Below are positions 20,432-28,024 of a stretch of DNA of 53,542 nucleotides, in pieces. The notes below the pieces were generated by a model. The model had not been told where the DNA came from. It did no database searches and saw only the letters and a program-made list of their open reading frames with translations. Each line of letters starts with the position of its first letter. Position 1 is the stretch's first letter. The position numbers and the translations under genes were made by a program. Origin of the DNA: Polyangia bacterium (lineage in GTDB: Bacteria > Myxococcota_A > Polyangia > Fen-1088); contig DATATI010000075.1 of assembly GCA_036268875.1 (NCBI GenBank), positions 1-53,542 on the forward strand, given 5' to 3'.

Positions 20432-22218
20432 GCCGGCGACGCAGCCTCCCGCGGCAGCCGCACGCGCACCCGCGCGCCGCCGAGATCGCTGGCCCCGTCA
20501 AAATCGATGCTGCCCCCGTGCGCTTCGACGTAACGGCGCGACGTCGGCAGCCCCAGGCCGGTGCCGTTGGGCTTGGTGGTGAAGAACGGTTCGAACAGAT
20601 GCGCCCGCGCCTCCGTCGACAGGCCAGGACCATCGTCAGCCACTTCCAGGGTCAGGGCGTCGCCATCGGCGGCGGCGCGCACGCGCACGGTGTGGCCGGC
20701 GTCGACGGCGTTCTTCACCAGGTTGACCAGCACACCTTGAATCTTGTGCGAATCGCAGACAAACGGAAGCGAATCCGGCGCCTCGATGCGCACCTCGGCG
20801 CCGCGGTCGATGATCAGATCGGCCAGCTGCTCGCGCACGCGGAACAAAAGCGGCGTCAGATCCGCCCGCGTCCGATTGATGCGCGGCGAGCGCGAGAACG
20901 ACAACAGCGAGTCGACCACGTCGCGCAGCCGCGCAACCTCGTCGATCACCTGCGCGCGCAGCCGTCCCACCCGGGTGTGGTTGGCCGGATCTTGCAAGAT
21001 GAGCTCGACCGCCATGCCGAGACCATTCAACGCGTTTTTGAGCTCATGAGCGATGGCCGCCGACGTCTTGCCCATGGCGGCGAAGCGCTCGGCCTCGACC
21101 AGCGCCTGCTGGGTCACCACCAGCTCGCGCGTGCGCGACTCCACCCGCTGCTCGAGGTGCGCGGCCGCCTCGCGCAGCTCTTGATCGCGCTGGCGGATCG
21201 ACGCCTCCATCTGCGTGAATGCCGCCACCAGCGCGCCCACCTCCTCGGTGCGGGCGGCGCCCGGCAGGTTGACCGTCTGCACCGGTTCGCCCCGGGCGAT
21301 GCGGATCGCGCCGTCTCCCAGCGCCTCCAGCGGCCGGGTCAAATACGCCGACAGCATCAGACCGGCGATGGCCGCCAACACCAACCCGAACAACAGAATG
21401 CCGGCCAACGTCCACGCCTGCTGGATCAAGTTGGCGGTCAGCCGCCGCCAGGGCCAGGAGAAAACCAGCGCGTACGGCGTCTGCGCCCGCACCGGCGAAT
21501 AGGCGAACAGCGCCTCCTGGCCGTTGGCCTCGCCCGACAGCGATCCAGTGACACCGGTGACCGCGGCGGCGACGGCCCGTTCCCAGCCCGTGCCTTCGGC
21601 GGCGCGCGAGCGGTCGGGCGGGTAAATGATCTCGCCGGTCTCATCGACCAGCACGGCGTCGGTGTCGGGGGGCAAGGTTTCGTGCAACGTCGGCGTGATG
21701 AGGTTGGTCTCGCCGAGCGAGATCACGCCCACCAGCGCGCCCATGAAGCGCTCGCTGCGGCGGATCGGCTGGATGATCTTGATGGTGCGTCCGACGCCAG
21801 GATCGTCGGTGCCGCGAAAGACCGGCCCGGCGCCGCCGTTGCGCACGGCGCGAAACCAGGCCCGATCACCGAAGGATTGGCCGCGGTATTCGGGGCGATC
21901 GGGCACCGCTCGCTGGCACAGACCGCTTTCGTCCAGCAGCAGCACCGCTGTGTTGTAAAGCACCGAGTGCTCGTGCGCGCCGGCCAGGGCCAGCTGCTCG
22001 GGCATCGAATCGCCGTCGCCCATATCCATCTGCGGCAGCATGGCCAGCCGCTTCAGTTCGTCCTCCAGGATCTCGAAGTTGTCGCGCAGGGCGAAGGCGC
22101 GGTTCTCGGCGAAAAGCTGGTATTCGGTGGTCAGCTCGCGCCGCATGTTGCGCGCCGACTGATAGATGGCCGTTCCCCCTGCCAGGCCGATCGAGACGAC
22201 CAGCAGCGATGACAGCAC
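20428..22218 (-). CDS. membrane sensor histidine kinase (partner of the NtrC-type regulator)
   Basis: This is a 596-residue transmembrane kinase. An N-terminal TM segment is followed by a large periplasmic, probably Cache-type sensor region (about 25-250, with FGDRAWFRAVRNGG and GALVGVISL), a second TM (LAGILLFGLVLAAIAGLML), a HAMP region and a coiled coil. The HisKA H-box is AAIAHELKNALNGLG. The ATPase domain shows N (NLVKNAVDAG), G1 (VADDGPGL), F (FEPFFTTK) and G2 (GTGLGL) boxes, so it looks active. The start used is a GTG at 22218; the reading frame continues upstream with family-like residues (LTLRTELSL) but only a CTG, so the true N-terminus may be about 8 residues longer. It overlaps the regulator gene by 4 bp. 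Confidence 0.92.
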
Positions 22219-22405
22219 CAGCGAAAGCTCAGTCCGGAGGGTCAGACCTTCAACGTAGCACGCGCCAGGCGCCGGACCGCCGCGGCCATCTTGGAATCGG
22301 CGTCGCCGAATTTACGCAACACGTACGGCGGCGAAACACGTCCTTGACGATTTTGGCTTTACTCTGCCGGCAACCGAACACAATTGAAGAGAGGGGGTTC
22401 AGCTC

Positions 22406-22555
22406 ATGTCCCAGGTGGCTGATCGGTTGCGGGGAGGTCGTCATGCAAGCGCGGTGGGTTTTGCCATCAAGGTGATCGGCATCGGTATCTTTGCCGGTTT
22501 GATCCTCACCTATTGCAACGTCCTTCTGGACGCTTGCTTCCGCGGCATCCGGTAA
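22406..22555 (+). CDS. 49-residue predicted membrane miniprotein
   Basis: This short frame (ATG at 22406, TAA at 22553-22555) lies on the plus strand between the divergent kinase gene and the end of a lipoprotein gene. A purine-rich GAGAGGGGG sits about 7 nt upstream of the ATG and could be a ribosome-binding site. The product has a basic N-terminus (ADRLRGGRH), one hydrophobic helix (VGFAIKVIGIGIFAGLILTY) and a short Cys-containing tail (CNVLLDACFRGIR), typical of single-span miniproteins. I do not recognise a family. It may be a real small gene or a chance frame; the Shine-Dalgarno match and clean TM pattern favour the former modestly. Confidence 0.45.
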   Translation: MSQVADRLRGGRHASAVGFAIKVIGIGIFAGLILTYCNVLLDACFRGIR

Positions 22556-22586
22556 TGGCGTCGGCGCCCGGCGCGCCGCTGGCGTT

Positions 22587-23639
22587 TCAGTATGTGACCG
22601 CCGGAAAATCCTTCTTCGCCTCTTGGTATTGAGCTTCGCGCACGTCCGACCAGCCGAAGGCAGTGGTGGCCAGCGGCTTCACGTCGGTGCCGGCGGCGCC
22701 GCTCATGAAGTGGATGTACTCGCCCCAGTTCATGATCGGCGCGTAAGTTTGGCCGCGCCCGTCGTGCCGCGGGACCTTGGAATAGTGCTGAGCCAGCAGG
22801 CTGAGATAACGCCCGAAAACGGCGCCGCCGCCATGATCGTGCCACAGCGGATAGTACCAATCGCGAAACCAGTAGGTTCCGGCGCGCGGAAAGTCGGCGA
22901 CGTCGGCGTTCAAGTTGGGCAGCCAGGCATCGGCCGCGTCGCCCATGCCGATTGCCTTCAGGGCGTCATAGGCATAGATCGAATTGAACTTGTTCTCGGT
23001 CAGGCCCATCGAGGGCACATTCTCGATCCCCAGGGAGGCCAGCTCGATCAGCAAGCCGGCGGTCCAGGCCGGCAGATCCACGGCGGGGGTATTCCACAAC
23101 CCGGTGACGCCACCCAGATCGATGACGTTGCGATAGTCGTGCGTGGGATCGAAGATCGACGCCGCGTGCCCGCCAGCATAGCGTCCCGAGTGAAAAACAG
23201 CATAGAGCCGCGGGTCGCCCGGCTGGCCGTAGGTCTTTTTGGTGTACTGCCACAGTGACGACAAGAACGGGGCAATCCAGGAGACATCACTGGCCTCCAT
23301 GTCATTGTCGAAGTAAAGAGCGATATCGTCGTTGGCCATGACCAGTTTCAGAAGTTGGTTGTGCTCGAACCAGTGTTCCTGCCAGGTGGCCGGCGGCGCC
23401 AGCGAGCTCGGCACGGCGGTGACGACATCGGTGCCGTTGACGCTGCCGTCGGGCGCGGAGACGCCGCCCGAACCACCGGCGGCCGCCACGCTGCCGGTGC
23501 CGCCCGAACCAGCGTCGGCGGTGTTGATGGCGGTGACACCGCCCGTGTACATCACCGGGCCCTCGCCCGACTGACAGCCGAGGACACCGACCGCTGCCGC
23601 TGCCCGCAGAAGAACATGACCTCTTGCCATCGCGCCCAT
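22587..23639 (-). CDS. secreted lipoprotein of unknown function
   Basis: This lipoprotein has about 350 residues. I place the start at the ATG at 23639; a second ATG at 23630 is equally possible. The signal peptide ends in VLGC (Cys22 from the first ATG), followed by a Gly/Ala/Ser-rich linker to about residue 75. The body starts at PPATWQEHWFEHNQLL and is rich in Trp and Tyr (YFDNDMEASDVSWIAPFLSS, RYAGGHAASIFDP, TYWFRDWYYPLWHDHGGGAVFGRY). I do not recognise the family. No HExxH metallopeptidase or GxSxG lipase motif is present. It lies beside the kinase/NtrC pair, and a sigma-54-like promoter overlaps its upstream region. Confidence 0.78.
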   Translation of the reverse strand: MGAMARGHVLLRAAAAVGVLGCQSGEGPVMYTGGVTAINTADAGSGGTGSVAAAGGSGGVSAPDGSVNGTDVVTAVPSSLAPPATWQEHWFEHNQLLKLVMANDDIALYFDNDMEASDVSWIAPFLSSLWQYTKKTYGQPGDPRLYAVFHSGRYAGGHAASIFDPTHDYRNVIDLGGVTGLWNTPAVDLPAWTAGLLIELASLGIENVPSMGLTENKFNSIYAYDALKAIGMGDAADAWLPNLNADVADFPRAGTYWFRDWYYPLWHDHGGGAVFGRYLSLLAQHYSKVPRHDGRGQTYAPIMNWGEYIHFMSGAAGTDVKPLATTAFGWSDVREAQYQEAKKDFPAVTY

Positions 23640-23651
23640 GGCCTTGAGCTC

Positions 23652-23668
23652 AGCAGGGCTTGTGCCAA
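23652..23668 (-). promoter_or_regulatory. candidate sigma-54 (-24/-12) promoter
   Basis: On the minus strand the sequence TTGGCACAAGCCCTGCT matches the sigma-54 consensus: the -24 GG and -12 GC are exactly 10 nt apart, the -24 element TGGCAC is perfect, and the -12 element is CTGCT against TTGCW. It would start transcription near 23641, almost at the lipoprotein ATG at 23639, which would favour the internal ATG at 23630 or a leaderless message. An NtrC-type activator is encoded about 3 kb away. Not verified experimentally. Confidence 0.5.
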
Positions 23669-23843
23669 GAGACGGCGCGGAGACAATTCGTCGACACGCG
23701 GTCGTCCGCTTTCGTTGATCGCGCCAACAACGGCACACTGAGCGCGCTGTGGTCGGCACTCTTTCGCGCCATTCATGGCACGGTGAAGGGCAATCGGTCG
23801 GGCCTCCGGATGGCTTCGAGAATCTGCAGTAAAGTACCCCGTG

Positions 23844-25697
23844 ATGGTTTCCGCAGAGCTGGGCGCGGCAGCCCGAGAGGCAATCTACGAGGTCATCTCC
23901 AAACGCCGCGACATCCGGATCTTCATTCCGAACCTTCAAGTACCGGATGAGGTCTTGCAGCGCCTCCTGGCGGCCGCCCATCAGGCGCCCAGCGTCGGTT
24001 ATTGCCAGCCTTGGGACTTTGTCGTGGTCCGTGACCGCGACCGGCGCGCCCGCATTAAGGAAAGTTTTCTCCGCTGCCGCGAGAGCGAGGCCGCTCGCTA
24101 TGCGACCGAACGCCGGGCACAGTACCTGGCGTATCGGCTGGAAGGGATCGTCGAATCGGCGCTGAACCTGTGCGTGACGGTCGATCTGCGCCCGTCGGAC
24201 GAACTGATCCTGGGCACCAACGCCCAACCAGAAGCGCTGCGCTGGAGCGCCTGCTGCGCGGTGCAGAACCTGTGGCTGGCGGCGCGCGCTGAAGGCGTGG
24301 GCGTCGGCTGGGTCAGCATCGTCGAGCCAGCCGTCCTGCGCGCCGAGCTGGGCCTGCCGCCCGGGATAGAACCGGTGGCGTACCTGTGCGTCGGCTACCC
24401 GGTGGAATTTCCCGACCGGCCGATGCTGGAACAGACCGGCTGGCGCGAACGACGCCCGCTGGCGGCCGTCATCCACGCCGAACAATTCGGGGGCGAAGGC
24501 CAGCCGCCGCCGACGACGATGGCGCCCGCATCAGGCAACGTCGTCGGGCGCCGGGCCAGCGATGAGGCAACTGCGACGACCGTTGCGTGCGGAACGTTCG
24601 CCGCCCTAGCCGGCGACGTCCCGCCGTTTGACGAGGCGGTGGCAGAAGCGGTGCGCGCACGCCAGCTGCGCCTGACCAAACCCGCCGCCAGCCTGGGCCG
24701 CCTGGAAGAATTATCCGCCTGGTATGCCGGCGCCCACGGCCGACTGGAAGCCGCCCCCCCCCGCGCCGCCGAGGTCTTCGTCTTCGCGGCCGACCACGGC
24801 GTCGCCGCCGAAGGGGTCAGCGCCTTCTCGTCAGCGGTGACCGCGGCGATGGTGCGCAACTTCTTGGCTGGGGGCGCGGCCATCAATGCCCTGTGCGGCG
24901 CCGCCGACGCTGCGCTGACGGTGGTCGACGTCGGCGTGGCGGGCGATCTGACCGGCCTGCCGACGGCTGGCCGCGCGCGTTTCGTCTCCGCCAAGATTCG
25001 CGCCGGCAGCGCCAACCTGCGCCGCCAGCCGGCGATGACCCGCGGTGAGGCCGAAGCCGCCGTGGCCCTGGGCGGGCGGCTGGCCCGCGAGGCGGCCAAA
25101 CGCGGCGTCGATCTGCTGGCCGTCGGCGAGATGGGAATCGGCAACACCACGGCGGCGACGGCGGTGCTGTGCGCGCTGACCGGCGCCCTGCCTGCCGACG
25201 TCGTCGGCCGCGGCACCGGCCTTGATCAAAAGGCGATGGCCCACAAGGCGGCGGTGATCGCCGAGGCGCTGGCCCTGCACGAGCCCGATCGCGATGATCC
25301 ACTGGGCGTGCTGGCGGCGGTGGGAGGTCTGGAGATCGCGGCGATGGCCGGCCTGATGATCGGCGCGGCCAGCGCGCGGCGGCCCGTGTTAGTGGACGGG
25401 TTCATCGCCACCGTCGGCGCGCTGGCCGCGACCGCGCTGGCGCCGCGCAGCCGCAGTTACCTGTGCTTTTCGCACCTGTCCGCCGAGCGCGGGCACCGAC
25501 TGGCCTGCGCGGCGCTGAACGCGCGGCCGTTGCTGGAGCTGGAAATGGCCCTTGGCGAGGGTACCGGCGCGGCGCTGGCCATTCCTTTGGTCCGGGCGGC
25601 GGTGGCGGCCCAACGACAGATGGCCACCTTCGCCACTGCCGGCATCGCCGATCGCCTGGGCGCTGGCGGCGACCAGCGCAACGACGATCTGACCTGA
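23844..25697 (+). CDS. BluB-CobT fusion: DMB synthase and nicotinate-nucleotide:DMB phosphoribosyltransferase
   Basis: This 617-residue protein fuses two steps of B12 lower-ligand synthesis. Residues 1 to about 210 are BluB, a flavin-destroying nitroreductase-like enzyme that makes 5,6-dimethylbenzimidazole from FMNH2. The signature SKRRDIRIF (Asp23) and APSVGYCQPWDF are present, as is the Ser in GVGVGWVSIVEP. After an Ala/Pro/Thr-rich linker (about 215-255), residues 255-617 are CobT, which activates DMB to alpha-ribazole phosphate. CobT shows FAADHGVAAEGVSAF, GEMGIGNTTAATAV, GRGTGLDQKA and the catalytic Glu in ALGEGTGAALA. GTG (23841) and ATG (23844) are adjacent possible starts. No B12-riboswitch motif is visible upstream. 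Confidence 0.93.
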   Translation: MVSAELGAAAREAIYEVISKRRDIRIFIPNLQVPDEVLQRLLAAAHQAPSVGYCQPWDFVVVRDRDRRARIKESFLRCRESEAARYATERRAQYLAYRLEGIVESALNLCVTVDLRPSDELILGTNAQPEALRWSACCAVQNLWLAARAEGVGVGWVSIVEPAVLRAELGLPPGIEPVAYLCVGYPVEFPDRPMLEQTGWRERRPLAAVIHAEQFGGEGQPPPTTMAPASGNVVGRRASDEATATTVACGTFAALAGDVPPFDEAVAEAVRARQLRLTKPAASLGRLEELSAWYAGAHGRLEAAPPRAAEVFVFAADHGVAAEGVSAFSSAVTAAMVRNFLAGGAAINALCGAADAALTVVDVGVAGDLTGLPTAGRARFVSAKIRAGSANLRRQPAMTRGEAEAAVALGGRLAREAAKRGVDLLAVGEMGIGNTTAATAVLCALTGALPADVVGRGTGLDQKAMAHKAAVIAEALALHEPDRDDPLGVLAAVGGLEIAAMAGLMIGAASARRPVLVDGFIATVGALAATALAPRSRSYLCFSHLSAERGHRLACAALNARPLLELEMALGEGTGAALAIPLVRAAVAAQRQMATFATAGIADRLGAGGDQRNDDLT

Positions 25698-25740
25698 CGC
25701 GGGCCGGGAACTGGCGAAGGCGACACGACCACCAAAACGC

Positions 25741-26697
25741 TCAGCGCCCGCGCCGCGCCTTGGTCCGCCGGTGCACCGGCACCGCCACCAACCGTTCGTA
25801 CGCCTGCCGAATGGTGGCCGCCAGCTTGCGCAGCGACGGAACCAGCGGCGACGTCGGTCGCCATACAAGGGCGATGGTCCGTTGCGCGCCAGGATCTGCC
25901 AGCGGACGAATCACCATCGTCGACCGCCGGCTTTCCGTCGGCACCGCCAGCCGCGGCAACAGCGTCACGCCGGCGCCGGCGGACACCATCTGGGCCAGCG
26001 TGGGCAGACTGGTGGCGCGAAAACCCAGCTCCTCGGTGCGGGCGTTCGCGCACAGGGCCAGCGCCTGCTCGCGCAAGCAGTGGCCGTCGTCCAAAAGCAA
26101 CACGCTGACGCCGCGCAGGTCGGCCAGCGTGACGGCGCCGGTCGCGCCTGCCAGCGGGTGCTTGCGCGGCACCGCCAGCACGAACGGATCGCGTCCGATC
26201 ACCTCCGACTGCAGATCGCCGAGGTCCGCCTCCAGGGCCACCAGCGCCGCGTCCAGCTCGCCGGCGTGCAGGTGCCGCACCAACGTCTCGGTCTTGTCCT
26301 CGATCCAGCGCACCGCCAGCCCGGGGTGCGCCCGCCGCAGCGCCGGCACGATCGCCGGCAGCAAATACGGCGAGATGGTCGGAATGACGCCCAGCCGCAG
26401 CACACCGGCCAGCGGATCGCCCAGGCGCCTGGCGGCGTTCAACAGATCGTCCGTCTCCAGCAAGACGCGGCGGGCCCGAGCCACCAGATCTTCGCCCGCC
26501 GCCGTCGGCAGCACCCGGCGGCGATCGCGCTCGAACAGGCGCACGCCCAGGGCATCTTCCAGCAAGCCGAGCTGCGCGCTCAGCGACGGCTGCGACACCC
26601 CACACAGCGCCGCGGCCCGCCGGAAGCTGCGGGCATCGGCCACCGCCACCGCGTACTGCAGCTGGCGGGCGGAAAACGGGGGGGGCGGGACGCTCAT
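25741..26697 (-). CDS. oxyR: OxyR-type LysR-family peroxide sensor/regulator
   Basis: This 318-residue LysR-type regulator has an N-terminal winged helix-turn-helix (SARQLQYAVAVADARSFRRAAALCGVSQPSLSAQL) and a periplasmic-binding-like sensor domain. The redox pair of OxyR is conserved as Cys207 and Cys216 in DGHCLREQALALC, with the standard eight residues between them, followed by the family motif TSLPTLAQMVSAGAGVTLLP. Peroxide should oxidise the pair to a disulfide and switch DNA contacts. It is divergent from ahpC-ahpD and has a palindromic site immediately upstream of its start, consistent with autoregulation and control of ahpCD. Confidence 0.94.
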   Translation of the reverse strand: MSVPPPPFSARQLQYAVAVADARSFRRAAALCGVSQPSLSAQLGLLEDALGVRLFERDRRRVLPTAAGEDLVARARRVLLETDDLLNAARRLGDPLAGVLRLGVIPTISPYLLPAIVPALRRAHPGLAVRWIEDKTETLVRHLHAGELDAALVALEADLGDLQSEVIGRDPFVLAVPRKHPLAGATGAVTLADLRGVSVLLLDDGHCLREQALALCANARTEELGFRATSLPTLAQMVSAGAGVTLLPRLAVPTESRRSTMVIRPLADPGAQRTIALVWRPTSPLVPSLRKLAATIRQAYERLVAVPVHRRTKARRGR

Positions 26698-26703
26698 GGC
26701 GGC

Positions 26704-26720
26704 GATAGAAAAATTCTATC
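26704..26720. promoter_or_regulatory. palindromic OxyR-type operator
   Basis: GATAGAAAAATTCTATC is a perfect 7-bp inverted repeat around a 3-bp centre and contains ATAG-N7-CTAT, the known OxyR half-site arrangement. It begins 7 bp upstream of the oxyR start codon and about 100 bp upstream of ahpC. A GATA nearby (26725-26728) may belong to a weaker second site. Binding by the adjacent OxyR is inferred. Confidence 0.75.
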
Positions 26721-26782
26721 ACATCGATAAAAACAATGTCCTTGAGCTATCAGCGACGCGGGCCCATGGTTAGTTCGTTTTC

Positions 26783-26814
26783 GGGGCACTCGCCCCACAA
26801 TGAAAAAGGAGTGA
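26783..26814 (+). promoter_or_regulatory. ahpC leader: small hairpin and SD-overlapping mini-frame
   Basis: The leader carries a 5-bp GGGGC/GCCCC hairpin with a 4-nt loop (26783-26796). The strong Shine-Dalgarno AAGGAG follows at about 26806-26811. A four-codon frame ATG-AAA-AAG-GAG-TGA (26800-26814) overlaps that Shine-Dalgarno just before the ahpC ATG at 26819. The arrangement is seen directly; any regulatory role is speculation. Confidence 0.4.
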
Positions 26815-26818
26815 TCTC

Positions 26819-27358
26819 ATGTTGACGATTGGCGACAAGTTCCCGGAGTTCAAACAGACCGCGGTGGTGAGCCTGGACCAGGGCAAGGAGTTTCAGGAAA
26901 TCAGCAGCGCCGACTATTCCGGCAAATGGAAGGTGATCTTCTTTTGGCCGAAGGACTTCACCTTCGTCTGCCCGACGGAGATCGCCGCGTTCGGCCGCCG
27001 CAACGCCGACTTTCAAGAGCGCGACGCGCAGGTGCTGGGCGTCAGTACGGACAATGAATACGTTCACCTGGCCTGGCGCAAGAGTCACCCCGACCTGAAG
27101 AACCTGCCGTTCCCCATGCTGTCGGACCTGCGCCGCGATCTGTCCACCGCGCTCGGCATCCTGCACCCGACGGTCGGCGTGGCCATGCGCGCGACCTTCA
27201 TCGTCGATCCGGAGGGGATCATCCGCTTCGTCGCCGTGACTGATCTGGACGTCGGCCGCAGCGTCGACGAGGTCATCCGCGTCCTCGACGCCCTGCAGAC
27301 CGACGAGCTATGCCCGTGCAACTGGAAGAAGGGCGACCCGACCTTGGAGGCCGCCTAG
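26819..27358 (+). CDS. ahpC: peroxiredoxin AhpC
   Basis: This 179-residue 2-Cys peroxiredoxin reduces hydrogen peroxide, organic hydroperoxides and peroxynitrite in the cytoplasm. The peroxidatic Cys51 is in FTFVCPTEIAAF, and the resolving Cys is in the C-terminal ELCPCNW (Cys165/Cys167), the pattern of AhpC proteins that work with AhpD, as in mycobacteria. The start ATG at 26819 has a strong AAGGAG site. It is followed 2 bp later by ahpD and lies divergent from oxyR. No ahpF is nearby, so electrons probably come through AhpD. Confidence 0.96.
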   Translation: MLTIGDKFPEFKQTAVVSLDQGKEFQEISSADYSGKWKVIFFWPKDFTFVCPTEIAAFGRRNADFQERDAQVLGVSTDNEYVHLAWRKSHPDLKNLPFPMLSDLRRDLSTALGILHPTVGVAMRATFIVDPEGIIRFVAVTDLDVGRSVDEVIRVLDALQTDELCPCNWKKGDPTLEAA

Positions 27359-27360
27359 TC

Positions 27361-27918
27361 ATGTCGGCGCTGGAGGACGTCCGCAATCTGATCCCGGAGA
27401 TCGCCCGGGACCTGAAGCTGAACCTGCAGACCGTCCTCCAGCCATCCACGCTGTCGGAGGCGCAGCGCTGGGGCGTGGCGGTGGCGTGCGCCGCGGCCGC
27501 GCGCAACGCCGGCCTGCGCGAAGCCGTCATCGCCGACGCGCGCGCCCTGGTGGCGCCGGCGGTGGTCGAGGACGCGCTGGCGGCGGCGGCGCTGATGGGC
27601 ATGAACAATGTTTACTACCGCTTCCGCCATCTCATCGAGAAACCCAGCTACGGCGAGAAGCCGGCCCGCCTGCGCATGAACCGCCTGGTGAAGCCGGCTG
27701 GCAGCAAGGTGGACTTTGAATTGTTCTCGCTGGCGGTCAGCGCGGTCAACGGCTGCGGCGCGTGCATGATCGCGCACGAGAAAGTGGTCATCGAAGGCGG
27801 GTTGACCGAGGACCAAGTTCACGACGCGGTTCGGATCGCAGCGGTGATTGCCGGTGCGGCGGTGGCGTTGGATCTGGTGGGCGACGACGTCGGCCCGGCG
27901 GCGGTGGCAGCGAGCTAA
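27361..27918 (+). CDS. ahpD: alkyl hydroperoxidase AhpD
   Basis: AhpD (185 residues) is the disulfide adaptor that re-reduces AhpC using lipoyl-linked dehydrogenase electrons, and has weak peroxidase activity itself. The active site is Cys132-Gly-Ala-Cys135 with His139 (NGCGACMIAHE), matching the CxxC and His of characterised AhpD proteins, and the length is typical. I chose the ATG at 27361, which follows the ahpC stop by 2 bp; the frame is open into ahpC but that is overlap. It should be co-transcribed with ahpC under OxyR control. Confidence 0.95.
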   Translation: MSALEDVRNLIPEIARDLKLNLQTVLQPSTLSEAQRWGVAVACAAAARNAGLREAVIADARALVAPAVVEDALAAAALMGMNNVYYRFRHLIEKPSYGEKPARLRMNRLVKPAGSKVDFELFSLAVSAVNGCGACMIAHEKVVIEGGLTEDQVHDAVRIAAVIAGAAVALDLVGDDVGPAAVAAS

Positions 27919-28024
27919 GGATTTTGGGGCGTCCGCCGGCTTAGCGTGGATGGGTCCTGTCACTGCACCCCGTCCCCCGCCAGGCCAGACCCCACCCCCG
28001 CGATAGCGAAGCCGGCGCCCCACC

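Noticed and set aside
22587-23639. Secreted metallopeptidase reading of the lipoprotein
   Set aside because: No HExxH or other zinc-peptidase motif is present, although the protein is rich in His and Trp.
23640-23843. Cobalamin riboswitch upstream of bluB-cobT
   Set aside because: I looked for the conserved B12-box and paired core and found only a chance GCACACTG; nothing supports a riboswitch.
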